A stretch of DNA of 64,000 bases, from the NCBI GenBank assembly GCA_947561395.2, contig OX387190.1:38242392-38306391 (forward strand), written 5' to 3'. The stretch is from Buxus sempervirens (Eukaryota > Streptophyta > Magnoliopsida > Buxales > Buxaceae). Each line of letters opens with the position of its first letter. The stretch's first letter is position 1. Below are positions 49,687 to 61,676 of the stretch, in pieces. The translations under genes were made by a program, and so were the position numbers. Below the pieces are notes generated by a model. That model was given only the letters and a program-made list of their open reading frames with translations, searched no databases and was not told where the DNA came from.

Positions 49687-50204
49687 AGGGCTGGCAATTG
49701 GGTCGAATACGATATGGATTTACCATGATCTGAATCCGAACAAAAAAAAAAATCCGATATCCGAATTCGATCTAAAATCCAACAAATCCTTGATATGTGA
49801 AGCTGAATTCGAAACCAAATTTATATACTATATCCGAATTTGAAATTTGACCAAATAAATAACTGAAATTAGAATTCGATCCGATTTGAACTTAAAAACT
49901 CAAAAGTTATATTTAACTATTAAAGCAAATTTTAACTATCAAAACTAATGAGTCATATAAAAATTAAAGCAAGACATGAGTAAAGATGGTTCAACCATGG
50001 TTTATACAAAGGTTACCAATGGTTTTATGAAAAGTATATATTGATTTCAATTTGGATTGGATATGAAAATATTCGCATTCGGATCCAAATTCAGTAGGAT
50101 TCGAAATCTGATATCTGTATTCGAACCACGGATCTATATCTCATATTCGAATTCGAGATTTTCAGATCGGATTCGGATATATATCCGATCCATTGCCAGC
50201 CCTT
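49687..50204. mobile_element. Second hAT-type MITE of the same family
   Basis: AGGGCTGGCAAT opens the element and ATTGCCAGCCCT closes it. The interior GGTTCAACCATGGTTTATAC and the ATCCGAATTCG-like blocks are in the same order and orientation as in 49209-49660. The flanks (CACCACT / CACCACC) give no clean duplication. It lies only 27 bp from its relative. Confidence 0.75.
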
Positions 50205-50455
50205 ACCACCACCTACTGTCCCTTTTTATTATAACAATAAAAAAATACAACATACAAAATTATGTACACATGTAATGAAAAATAAAAATAAAAGAAGAAA
50301 AAGCGGAAAGCACATCGTAACGTGTGTGTGTATATATACCTAAACGTACTATATTATCATTACATAAATTTTAAACTGTAAGGTGAATTTAATAAACTTT
50401 GTTTAAATAATTAAATTCACTTGATATAAAGAGCATTCAAGGGTATCAACTCTCA

Positions 50456-50507
50456 AGCAAACGTTGTTATTCTTTTATTTTTTGGTAATGAGCAAACGTT
50501 GTTATTC
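50456..50507 (-). mobile_element. Micro-retroinsertion (CATTACC + A-rich tail) with 17-bp TSD
   Basis: AGCAAACGTTGTTATTC is exact at 50456-50472 and 50491-50507. Between the copies, on the - strand, CATTACC is followed by an A-rich tail of about eleven bases. It lies about 200 bp upstream of the CSN4 start codon. Confidence 0.75.
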
Positions 50508-50706
50508 TGCTTTGTTATTTGCCTACGTGCGGTAACAAAAGCGGCGTCCGTACGTTGGTACCACCAGGCCGTTTGGTCCACTTTCAACATCGTTTTACAG
50601 ACCGCGCCCTAAAGCCATCGCTGCAAGGTGTAGCTAGTCACTCGCATAGTGCAGATATCAGGGAAAGGCGAACGATACCCGATTGTCGAAACTCAATTGA
50701 CCGGCA

Positions 50707-53700
50707 ATGGAGAGCGCTCTGGCGAGCGCCTCTGCGATTACCGATCAGAGGCAAAAGATCGAACAATATAAGCTCATCCTTTCTTCGGTCATCGATTCAA
50801 ACGATATCGTCCAAGCAAAGAAGTTCATCGAACACAGTTAGTTAATCCCTCCACTCTCTATCGGAGTATCTATGTTTAGGTTTTGTTCATTCGCATCGAT
50901 TCGTGCAAAGTCTGAATATCTGTTCTCGCGTGTTATTTGTTTCAAATTTTTTGTACCGGGTACAGTGGTTTCAGACGAGGTTCCGTTAGTGGTGTCGCGG
51001 CAGTTGCTGCAGATGCTTGCGCAAGAACTGGGAAGGCTGGAACCAGAGGCTCAAAAGGATATTGCACATTATACCCTTACTCAGATACAGCCGCGGGTCG
51101 TATCGTTTGAAGAACAGGTCTCTTGAATTTTGCCCTTTTCACGTCACATCGATCCAACCCTGCCCCCAAACCCACCACTTCCTGCTCTTCTCAGAAATAG
51201 CGTTATATTGCGCTGATAGCTAGCATGGAGTCATTGACAATTCACAGACAGATGGAATAATGCCCTTCTAAAAGATTTTAGTTTTCAAGAATATGTATGT
51301 TATAAAAGGTTTTCTCATGAATTGGAACTAATAACTTCCGCTAATGCATGAGAGGGCTGAACTAGTATAAACGTTATGCTTGCATTATGTTATGATGTCA
51401 AATACCTGTGCCAAAGGTTGTTCAGCTGTGTTTAAAAAACCTAGGGTTTTGACGTTTTTCATCCCAACTAGTCATATATATTACGAACATAGAGATCAAT
51501 TGTTGCAACACATGCATGGACGGCATTATCCTCCATTTTGATGTTCAACTTATACTTTGTGCTTTAGTATTCTTCCTTATTCAATCTGTTTTTGTTTGAC
51601 ATCAAATGTGATTATGGAGAAACTCTGAGGAAACAAACGTGATTGGGTAGCAAATTTTATCAAAATTCAAGATTAACGTCTGCTGATTAATGTGCATTAA
51701 TAACATCAAAAGAATGTTGAGAATGGATTTGATGGAAATATGGGGGAAGAAAGCCTGATCCAGCAGAAATATGCAGACGTAGGGAGGTAGAGAATAGAAA
51801 AAAAAAAGCTTGTGCAAGAGGAAGATGGAGGCAAATCTAATGGGAGGGAATGCAAAATCTGCTAATATCAAATAATTGATTGGATGTTCTTGTTGGACTG
51901 GTAATTTGATAGATGATGGTCATATTTACGTGTTTGAGGTTTAGAATGTTAGAATATATGAGGTTTTTTATTTTTTATTTTTACCTTTTCATATACTGTA
52001 AATTTCTTCACACACGTAGGTAACTGCATTTTATAATTCTTTGAGACCACGTGAACAATAAGTAACAATTTCTTCATCATATTGTTGAATTATTTAATGC
52101 AAGTGAGGTCTGAGGTTATCATAAATTGTTAATCTGAAACCTTTCAACCTAGGCAATCTCTCCAACTCTGCTGAAAAAATCAGATATTTGAAAACCATAT
52201 ATATATATATATTTTGAGATTTTGAGCTCAGAAATGCAGACTTCAAGTTAGGAGCATCGGACATTCATTCATTATTTATCTATGATCTAAATTTCACAAA
52301 TGCATAGAGGCACGGGATATATTGAATTGGATTCAGTGTTTCCCTGGTAGGATGCACTCAGCCAAAGATTGGATCACATCCACAGCTAAGTTTAGGGATG
52401 TTAAGTGATTCCTACTTGATAGAGTGACAACAAAAGGTTGGCCTATTTTAGCATGTGCAGTGTTTCTACCAGGTGCCAGGCGTTCTGGCTAAGAATTTTA
52501 TTGTCATTTTATGAATCAGCTAATAGTGTCTAGTGCGTTCATAGGAACCAGACTGTTGTCTAGACTGTTATTTTGTGTTCCACTTAAATTAAATGTTCAG
52601 TGTGGAGATGCTGCTATATGTTGATAATTAGTCCAACTTTACTGAAATGTGAAAAAGGTCTAGCACCAAAAGCACTTCTAAGAGTCTGACACAACGTAAA
52701 CCAAACATGGTGATGGTCATCTGGGCAGAGTTTCTTTAATATTTTTCACAATTGAATTGATATCCTCACAAGGAGCTTTGAATCTACCTTTATACTTTAC
52801 AGGTGTTGATTATTAGAGAAAAACTGGCTGAGTTGTATGAGTCTGAGCAGCAATGGTCAAAAGCAGCTCAGATGCTCAGCGGCATTGATCTTGATTCTGG
52901 AATCAGGTATTGGACTAAGCTTTTTGTTTTCTTTGCTTGTAAACCCTTGTATCCTTCGATATTATCTTTTTTTTGTTTAATTTTGACATAATATTTTCGC
53001 CATATAAAAATTTAACCATCTGTATTATATTTCTTCATTAGAATGGTTGACGACACCTACAGGTTGTCCAAGTGCGTGCAGATTGCTCGTCTCTATCTCG
53101 AGGTACACTTTAACATCACTATCTTATGGATTAAGAAGCTCTGATGGGACATGAGTGTTATAGGTTGACCACATGTGTACGTGTTCTGTCTGACCATTGG
53201 CTTCTTTTGTTGAACTGTTTGCCATTGTTTGTTTGACAATGCTAAATGACATAGAAGCTTAGATGACAACAATTATCTGGCTGGATGTTATGCTATAAAT
53301 TAGATGGAACAATTTAATGATGGGTCCCAACTTGTTGAATATGTCATGCATACAATGGAAACACTGTATTTTTTTTTTGGTAGGTATCAGAATATTGACT
53401 TCTCTTGTTGGATATTGATAAAATGTGAACATTCTGCTCCTTCCATTTGGCAGGATGATGATGCTGTAAACGCAGAAGCCTTTATTAATAAAGCGTCCTT
53501 CTTGGTTAGCAGCAGTCAACATGAAGTATTGAATTTGCAGTACAAGGTCAATTTTTCTGATAGTTTGTGAGAGGTGCTTTTGAGGCTAAAGGTGTTGTTA
53601 TTGGTTTCTTTTCCTTAACTGTGTTTTTATTTTACCATTATCAGGTCTGTTATGCAAGGATTTTAGATCTGAAGAGGAAGTTTCTGGAAGCGGCACTACG

Positions 53701-56700
53701 TTATTATGACATTTCCCAAATTGAGCAACGTCAAATAGGAGATGAGTAAGTAGACAAGACAGTTTTGAGTTTTAGTTGTTTGGTGATTTCTTGAAGCTGC
53801 TTCCTTGAGTGCCTGGTCTCTAAATAGTTTGAGATGTCATTTTTCTTTCTCAAAATCTGTGTATACTAGTTTGTCAAATTATGATTTATTATTTTCTAAT
53901 GGAGACATTCCTAGATGTTATCCAACATATTGTTTGCGAGTGCATCTTTCCTTATCTATGTATCCACATGGAATTGCTTACTATTATAGTGCAGAGCCTT
54001 TGCATGTTCTATGCTACAGAATAAGGAAATAAAAATGAAAATGTTAGAGAATCTTTTTATATTTTTAAAACTAATTTATACCGAGGTCTATTGAAAAACT
54101 TAACACTTTAAGTATTGGGACTGGCATCAGCATGGACAATTGGTCTGAGAAATTTACCACAGGGCATGTCAATGGAATGCATGGCATCTCAATGTCATGG
54201 ATATTAATAGCCGAGCCCCTTGAATTCCCCTTTCCTTTCTGCTTGTTTCCTTTAGAGTCGATTCTGCAGTGGTGTTTTCTAAGTGATTCTCTAAAGCTGT
54301 CCAATTTATGATGTGCTTGTAATGTCTTGTTTGTACCTTCTCTGGCCAACTGGAATTTTCAGGATTTGTCGCTAGTCCTGGAATTTCCTCAATGGAATTT
54401 TAAAATGGACCAAAAATATGGACATATATGCAAATTGCAAAGAACTTAACTTGGGTATAGAAATCTAATGGGAGAGCTAAAATTCTAGGATTGAATGTTA
54501 ACTCAAATTTGGCTTTGTCATATGATTCAAATAAATTTACCATTTCACAGAACAAGAAAATCACCTGCGTAAACCTTAGTAAATGGAAGAATGCCATTTC
54601 AAAGTTGTGATATGATGCTTTGTATTGGAGACCCTTTCTGTTTTTTCGTTGTTTCCCCACCATTAGCCTATATAAGTAAGACCTGAACAATGGAAAGTAC
54701 TTTTGTTGAGACTAAGATGGAGGAGGATTTGATTGAGACTTCCACTGAAGATTTGGAAAGGTGGAGACTTTTGGTTGTGTATATTGGATTGAGGAAGGTA
54801 GAGGTATATCTTAATTTGACATTAACATCAGTTGTATCTATTCAATAATAATTTTGTAATCAGAAGAAACAGGCAGACATGATATGCTTTCTCACTCCTT
54901 CTATTTATAGAATGTGTGTGTGTGTCTATGTGGGTCTATGTGTATGTGTGTATCTATGGGTGGACATGTAATCAGTTGTATCTCTTCTTCAATGTTGGAT
55001 TGTTGTGATATTTATTTATGAATGTGGTTTTCTATTTATGTACCCATTTTAAAGCCTTTTCTCAATTATATCATCTCAGGTTGATTGATGAGGAAGCACT
55101 AGAGCAAGCTTTGGCTGCTGCTGTGACATGCACGATTTTAGCTGCAGCTGGTCCCCAACGTTCTCGTGTTCTTGCCACCTTGTACAAGGTACACTTGTTA
55201 TTGATGAACAGGGATACTTTGAAGAGTCAACTTCACATTACCTAGTTGTGTCACTGTGTAGCTGAACAGCATATTTATTCTAAAATTGCTTTTATTTCAC
55301 TGCACTTTTATTAAAGTTGTGCTCTTCCATCATTTTTCGTTATCAACCATATGCATTTTCCTTGACTGATACAAATATTCATTCTTTATTCTTTTCCATT
55401 CCAGTTGATTTGCTATCTCATGGCAGCTGTATAAATGTAGAGTTGTGACTTCTCGTCCTTATAATTATCAAGGTCTTTAATTCTGTTTTTATTTCACTTC
55501 TAGTTTGATGAGAGGAAATGGAAGCCACTTCAGTCTGTAAACTCATTGTACCTGAAATGGTTCCTGTAGTATCATTATCGCTACCTTCATGTCTCTACAC
55601 TTCTAATTTAGGCTTTCTCCTATGAACTATTGGTCTAATACTCATGGGTGGGGCAAGCTCTTCTATTCTGGTTCGTGGTTTTTCTAGGCTATATGGTTCA
55701 TCATGGGGAGAGATTGAGCTTCAAGAAATCGTGACTGGTCCTATCAATACACAAATGTATTTAAGGCCTGCTCCTATAATGACTCAGTTTTTTCTGCCTT
55801 AAGGTTTCCACACACACTTGTATCCTTGAACTCCTGATGATTTTTAGCGTAAAGTTCTTCATGATCTATAATCTATTGGGCTAGTTAAGTTTATCTCTGT
55901 TAGTCAGTTTGTTGTCACTGAACATTAGGGTTTCCTTGTATGCTCACACTTATAAAAAAAGTGGGTATGCATAATCTGCCTTAAAAGATATTTGACTTTG
56001 TATTTTGCTGAAACGCGGGCTTTATTTCCAGGATGAAAGATGCTCAAGGTTGAAGATTTATCCAATACTACAAAAGGTACAGCCATATATATTATTGGCC
56101 TGGATCCATAAATGTGTATTTCTTGCAGTATTGGCTGGCTTATTTTTTTCTTTTGTGTTTGTGTATAATTTATTTATTTTTCTCTGATATACTTAAAATG
56201 AAAATCAAATAGGTCTACTTGGAAAGAATATTGAGAAAACCAGAAATTGATGCATTTGCTGAAGAACTAAAGCCACACCAGGTTATTAATTTTTGGCGTC
56301 TTCATTTTCCCCGCTGCTTTTATAGTTTTTAATTTTCATTAGACAGAGTAGTGGAATTTCTCATGTGTTGGTTTTCTAACAGAAAGCGCTTTTACCGGAC
56401 AATTTTACTGTGCTAGACCGTGCTATGATTGAGCATAATCTCCTTAGTGCGAGTAAACTTTACACAAACATAAGGTCAGTGACATTTTTCTGTCAGTCTT
56501 CTGTTACCTTTATCTTCTTGTGTTGTTTGATAATGGCATCTTTATAACTTCTGTTACTAATAATTACAGTTTTCTATGTGTTCTGTTTCTGTTGTAGCTT
56601 TGAGGAGTTGGGGACTTTACTGGGTATTGCTCCTCTGAAGGTATAATCTTCATGTTCTTATATGAAAGCACTGATTTACCTTCTTGACTCACTGAGACGC

Positions 56701-58536
56701 GTGTTACAATTTGAATGACGGTTTAATGTGGAAGAAGAGTTTCTATAGCTCATTATCAGTTTTTGACGTTGTCAAAGAATGCAGTTATTTGTTTTCTGAG
56801 TAGACATATTACAGTAGGAATCATTTTTGACTTAGAGGGTAATGGTAATTGTTTGATCATTTTCCAAGGGAGGCTGCCGTCAAGTGCCTTCCTCTTTTAC
56901 TTCCTGCCCCGTATCTTTCTGGGTACTCGTGTGTCATATTTGTCTGCTTAAATCCCCATTATTCTTACCAACATACATTGATCAGTGTCCACAATGCAGA
57001 ATAGCTTTTTTCTTGTGATGAATAGGAACATTATATTGAAAGAGATGGATCCAAAATCACAAAGCTTGGATGCCAATAAAAATGATGTTCATTAACTTCT
57101 GTGGTTTTTTCTTGTCAGGCTGAGAAGATAGCTTCAAGAATGATATATGAGGACAGAATGAGGGGATCTATTGATCAGGTATGATTCCTTTCTCATGATT
57201 CTTCTCCCAACCTAAAATTTTATCCTCTTTTGGATTGTATGGCATATACTTGCAATTATTACACTTGAAATATACTTACCATATTATATAAAAAAAAAAA
57301 AGGTTTCTGATTTACTAGATAAATGTCTATCTATAAGTCATGATTAAAAGAGTTTGAATTGAACAAGTTGCAAAATGCTTGAACAATAAACTCTGGGCTT
57401 TAGCTTCCAATTCTTAGAAACTGATCTAATTAGGTTTCTGAATTTTTATTTTTATTAAACGCTGTATGTCTAGTGGGGGATTGCCATATAAAGACCAGAA
57501 TAGCTTCTTAATTCTAGTTGTTAATAAATGTGCAAATGATAGGGTATTTGCATGACCGTTTCTGCACATAACAGGTGGAAGCTATCATACATTTTGAGGA
57601 TGACACTGAAGAGCTTCAACAATGGGATCAACAGGTGAGTTTCATCTACATTAATGTATTATCCATCTTGTTTGTGTTTCAACTTTGCCAGATAATAGTT
57701 ATATATTATCAACATATCACTGTAGACTTAAAGGCTGGCCAGTGGACTGATGCTCTTCCTTTTGGACTTGATAAATAAAGAAATAATAAAATAAAAAATG
57801 AGAAAGGGCATGTGCTGACTTTATTTAATTTCATTAAAATAATACAGGCTTCATGTGTTTTGGGCATTGAATTGGTATTGGGTTGTCTTGCAATAATAGT
57901 GGTAGTAATCCAGCTGATGCCCTTGACTGACCATGAAATTGTAATTCCAAGCTGGTGGGTTTGTTCTGCTGTGTACGATTGGGCATATGTTAACTAAATA
58001 TCAACTTAAAATTACCTTTTAGTAGTGCTCGGTTGGGGTTCTGGTCTATTTTTGTGGTTCATTTTTTCTCTTTGTGAGAGAACTCTTCATTGAGTAGTTC
58101 AGTTTGTCATAAATCATCAATTGGTTCACCAGTGATAAAAATTGTTCTGTTAGCATACCTTTAACTTAATTATTGGTTATTATTATTGTGTATGAGTGCA
58201 TGAGAGAGAGAGAGAGAGAGAGAGAGAGTGCGCACATGTAATTGAACCAAGATTATCCAACATCTGAATTTTTTGATTACAGGCCTTTTTACATCAAATA
58301 TTAGAAGTGAATTAAGTAACCATAAAATAGCTATGATCGATATGCACACACACAAACTTCCACCAAAAAAAAAAGATATGTGCACACAAATGCAAATATT
58401 ATTGGAGTTAATGAAGTCTTAATTAGTTTGTTTACTTTTTTCTGACAAAAAAATCTTTCAGATTGTTGGGCTTTGTCAAGCCCTCAATGATGTTCTCGAT
58501 AGCATGGCCAAGAAAGGTTTTTCTATTCCAGTCTGA
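50707..58536 (+). CDS. CSN4: COP9 signalosome complex subunit 4
   Basis: PCI-domain subunit of the nuclear COP9 signalosome, which removes NEDD8/RUB from cullins; plant mutants are the cop8/fus4 class. Fourteen exons: 50707-50836, 50966-51117, 52803-52906, 53042-53102, 53454-53546, 53645-53745, 55080-55188, 56032-56076, 56213-56281, 56383-56474, 56598-56640, 57119-57178, 57575-57634 and 58462-58536. Phases close to 397 aa, the length of Arabidopsis CSN4. The protein starts [23 protein letters not shown]-like helices carry [20 protein letters not shown]. The PCI part spans about 190-360 with [36 protein letters not shown] and the winged-helix segment [17 protein letters not shown]. It ends KKGFSIPV. 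Divergent from U2AF65, with a 3.4-kb spacer. Introns hold a (GA)n repeat and a small retroinsertion, none near splice sites. Confidence 0.97.
58202..58228. repeat. GA microsatellite in the last CSN4 intron
   Basis: An uninterrupted (GA)n run of about 27 bases in the intron 57635-58461. Confidence 0.85.
58339..58390 (+). mobile_element. Micro-retroinsertion (CTTCCACC + A10) with imperfect TSD
   Basis: GATATGCACACACACAAA at 58339-58356 and GATATGTGCACACAAA at 58375-58390 are near-copies. They flank CTTCCACC and ten A residues in the last CSN4 intron. The CA-rich flanks could align by chance, so support is weaker than for the exact cases. Confidence 0.45.
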
Positions 58537-59951
58537 CCTGTATTGATGACGCTATTGCTGTTGGAAAGCATGGGAATGGAAGAAAATATGCTTCAGAAAT
58601 GCGGTTGTCATCTTCACCTATTAACATGTACAAACTAATCATTGTGTAGTAATTTTTGTTTTTCATGGTTTTGGTTGCTTTTTTTTTTTTTTTTTTCCTT
58701 TTCCCCTCTAAATCTAGGCAATTGCTTCATTTTTATATGGTAAGAGAATATTGTGAGCGCGTAGGGGCGCCTGGTTCATTACCTCTCTTTTATCCAGTTG
58801 ATGTAGGCGGACTTGTTGCTCTCCATGTTTGTGTAAGCTTTTACGCTGTGCCGACTGGGCATCTCAATTTATCTGCCTTAAACTTCTTGACAGACCCAAT
58901 GCGATACTAGGGGCCTCGTAGTGTGTTTGAGTCGGAGCCCTGCCTCTATGAGGGGCCTCGTAGGCTCGTAGCATTTGTTATTCAAGATTCTGCTTTCTTT
59001 CATTCTTCGGGGGAAAACCGATGACTATTAACATTGAGTTGGATGCATAAGGTACGATGATATAAGAGTAAGCTTTACATGATTGTAGTGACAGGTGAGA
59101 CATCGAATGGATCTTAAAGTTTAAGATGTTAATGACGAGATCTTTGACCTGAGTTCAATCAGCCTCACCCCTTTTATCCTGATGCTATCAATACTATCGC
59201 CTACTCTAAAACACATTCTATCAATGGCATCTCCTTCACTTTCACAAAAAAAGTTCATTGATAAGAAATTCGCATCCCACCCTGTTCCTGTTTCATTGTT
59301 GTACAATACGAGGTACATTCAAGGCACCCTTAAGGGGCATGATAAATACTCGTTTGAGAAAATAAAACTTGAGATTCTTGATTGACATCTGTTTCTTAGT
59401 GGCCGGGTGCATACTGTACATATGAAGAAATAGGCAGAACTGAAAGGGAATAGCTTTGAAGCTGATTATGAAGTTTTTAAAAAATTGAGGCAATTTTGAA
59501 TATTGTACCCTCTCATTAATGAATCTTCACCATATGATGTGTAAAGGCTATTTTGGTAAGTTAGCACATTTTGGTTATTATAGATTAACTTGAGATGTTA
59601 TTACAGTTCCCAAGGGGACGCCTCGTGGTATAGATTAACTTGAGATTCTCTCCCAAATTACCTCTATTTTTAATCTTATCTCTTAGTTAATTACTTATAC
59701 GTATATAACTACTTTCTATTATTTAAAATGTCCTTTATTTTTTATTCTATTTACTTTTATTTTCTTGCGCATACGTAACAACCTATTATTGTACAAAATA
59801 TTCTTCATTTTTACCTTTTTTTTTCATGTGAAAATGAAGAGCCTTTCCTTTTCCTATCCATGGTTAACCAAACCGCCTTTCCTTTTTGTTACTAGTTTTA
59901 AAGACAACTATGCGGATCGATCAAATCGCATGTAAATCACCACGGCAGGAG

Positions 59952-60013
59952 ATCAGTGTAATGACAATCACTACCAAAAAAAAAAAAAAAAAAAAAAATC
60001 AGTGTAATGACAA
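59952..60013 (+). mobile_element. Micro-retroinsertion (TCACTACC + A22) with perfect 16-bp TSD
   Basis: ATCAGTGTAATGACAA is exact at 59952-59967 and 59998-60013. Between lie only TCACTACC and an uninterrupted run of about 22 A residues. The long pure A run and perfect duplication indicate a recent event. Confidence 0.8.
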
Positions 60014-60280
60014 ATTTTTATTTTTTTTGGGGGACAAAACGAGAGCCTGTGTTTTTTATAGGATTTCTTTTCATGAACTGACACCATAACCCTTCCAAGA
60101 AACAGATCTGCAGGGTGGGGAAGGAAACCTTACCCAACAAAGCACGAAGCAGTGCGAAATTCGAGTCCAAATGTACGACGGTTGGAGTACGTATTTATTA
60201 AAACGATTCCTTCGTGACCGGGATGTCCACCACTCGTATGAATCGTTGTTTCGTGTGTTATCGGCAAGAGGAGAAGAGCA

Positions 60281-60508
60281 ATGGCTGTGTATAGCAGATA
60301 CAGGGAGACGGTCCCTCGTGGTCTGCAAATTATTGTAGCGTCTGGAAGGGAAGATATACGAGGATACGCTTCCCACGCTTGCTTGACGCGGACAGATAAC
60401 ATTGATCAACCCGGCATAATCTTGGGTTCCAGAATGGTTAAGCGATTGATTTTCGTATGTGGATCTCTCCTCTATGTGTTCTTGTCAGCCTGTAAAAATA
60501 ACGACTGA
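60281..60508 (+). CDS. Unassigned small open frame, doubtful
   Basis: A 75-codon ATG frame (MAVYSRYRETVPRGLQIIVA...) in a stretch richer in G+C than its AT-rich surroundings. A GTATGTGG that could serve as a splice donor lies at about 60452. I recognise no family. The opposite strand is also open (60130-60402) with a hydrophobic segment. It might be an exon, a gene relic or chance; nothing around it supports expression. Confidence 0.2.
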   Translation: MAVYSRYRETVPRGLQIIVASGREDIRGYASHACLTRTDNIDQPGIILGSRMVKRLIFVCGSLLYVFLSACKNND

Positions 60509-61676
60509 AAGCCCGGATTGTGGAAGAGTTAAAAAAGAAACAATTATAAATAAATTACTTATCGATGATATTTTCAAATTAATGATTATGTAAATTATCG
60601 TAGAAAGTCACCTTTATATTCGCTTTCTTCGTTAGGCAAATGGTTTTTGTTTTATCATAAATATAAAACTTTAATTCGCTGATATATTTTTTATGGTGTA
60701 TGAACGCTTTAGCAAATCCTGTCTGCTTTGACAGAACATTCGAGCCTTATCCTTTATTAACCCAATTTCAAAAATTTGTACTTGATTTGGAATTTCACAT
60801 AAATCTATCTATATATACAGCGACCATTTTTTAGCTTTTCGTGATTTTAAATAGTATGCATCCAAGATCTTGTACACATGATTGCACTGGTAAATGATTT
60901 TGGTATAGAGGATATGTGATTGTTTACTCTGACCACGTCTATGTCGTGTGGGCCTTTTTTCTCTTTGGGGCATAAATCTTGATCTGAACCTAATGTTTGC
61001 TTAAATTCATGTCTATATAACCCTTTGTATTACAGATACTGCTATATGGGCAACCATCATGAAATAGGGTTTCCAGATTAAAAAAAAAAAATTTACGACT
61101 TGATTAATAAGAAACTAGTCAAACTTGGGAAGGAGAAAAATCAAAGAAAATATGATCATATTCTATTATTAATCAAATCAAACCTAGTAATAGTCTGAAC
61201 CAATAAGGCAGCAGACCTCACTAAATTTTCAGTCCGAATTTCTCTTGAGAGACTTTAGTAGAGGATTTTGATCTTTCCTTTGCTACCTGTTGTATTCATC
61301 GTGAGGACTTTCTTTGCGAAGTGTGTGCTAATATCGGCTCAGTATGTCATCCTAATGTCAATAATCAGTTCGGTTGCTTCTAATACCTCCATAGTTAGGC
61401 TTCTACTGCTATTCTCCACCACCACCACCAACCCCCCCTGCCATCACCTCTTTTTTTTTTTTAACACAAGTACCCATGACACAGACCTTGAAAATAAAAG
61501 CTGGATCAGGTGTGCACTATACACTCCTAAAATCTGATATTTCTTTACACTGATTGTGCAAATCTAGCATATTTTTTCTTTATTTTTCCCTCTTGTATAT
61601 TTTTTTTCTTTCTTTTCCTTTTTCCAACCATAATTATGGATGAAAGGACAACTGCCGCACTGCAAAAAGAAATGAA

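Larger units (their letters stand above)
58537..61676. other. Convergent intergenic region CSN4 / IRE4
   Basis: Contains the CSN4 3' untranslated region (to about 58925) and, near 61500-61676, that of the IRE4-like gene. Apart from the small insertion at 59952 and an unassigned GC-richer open stretch at 60130-60508, I see only AT-rich DNA. Confidence 0.55.

Noticed and set aside
53371..53388. T run followed by GGTAG in a CSN4 intron, like a TACC-type small insertion
   Set aside because: No direct repeat longer than about 4 bases flanks it.
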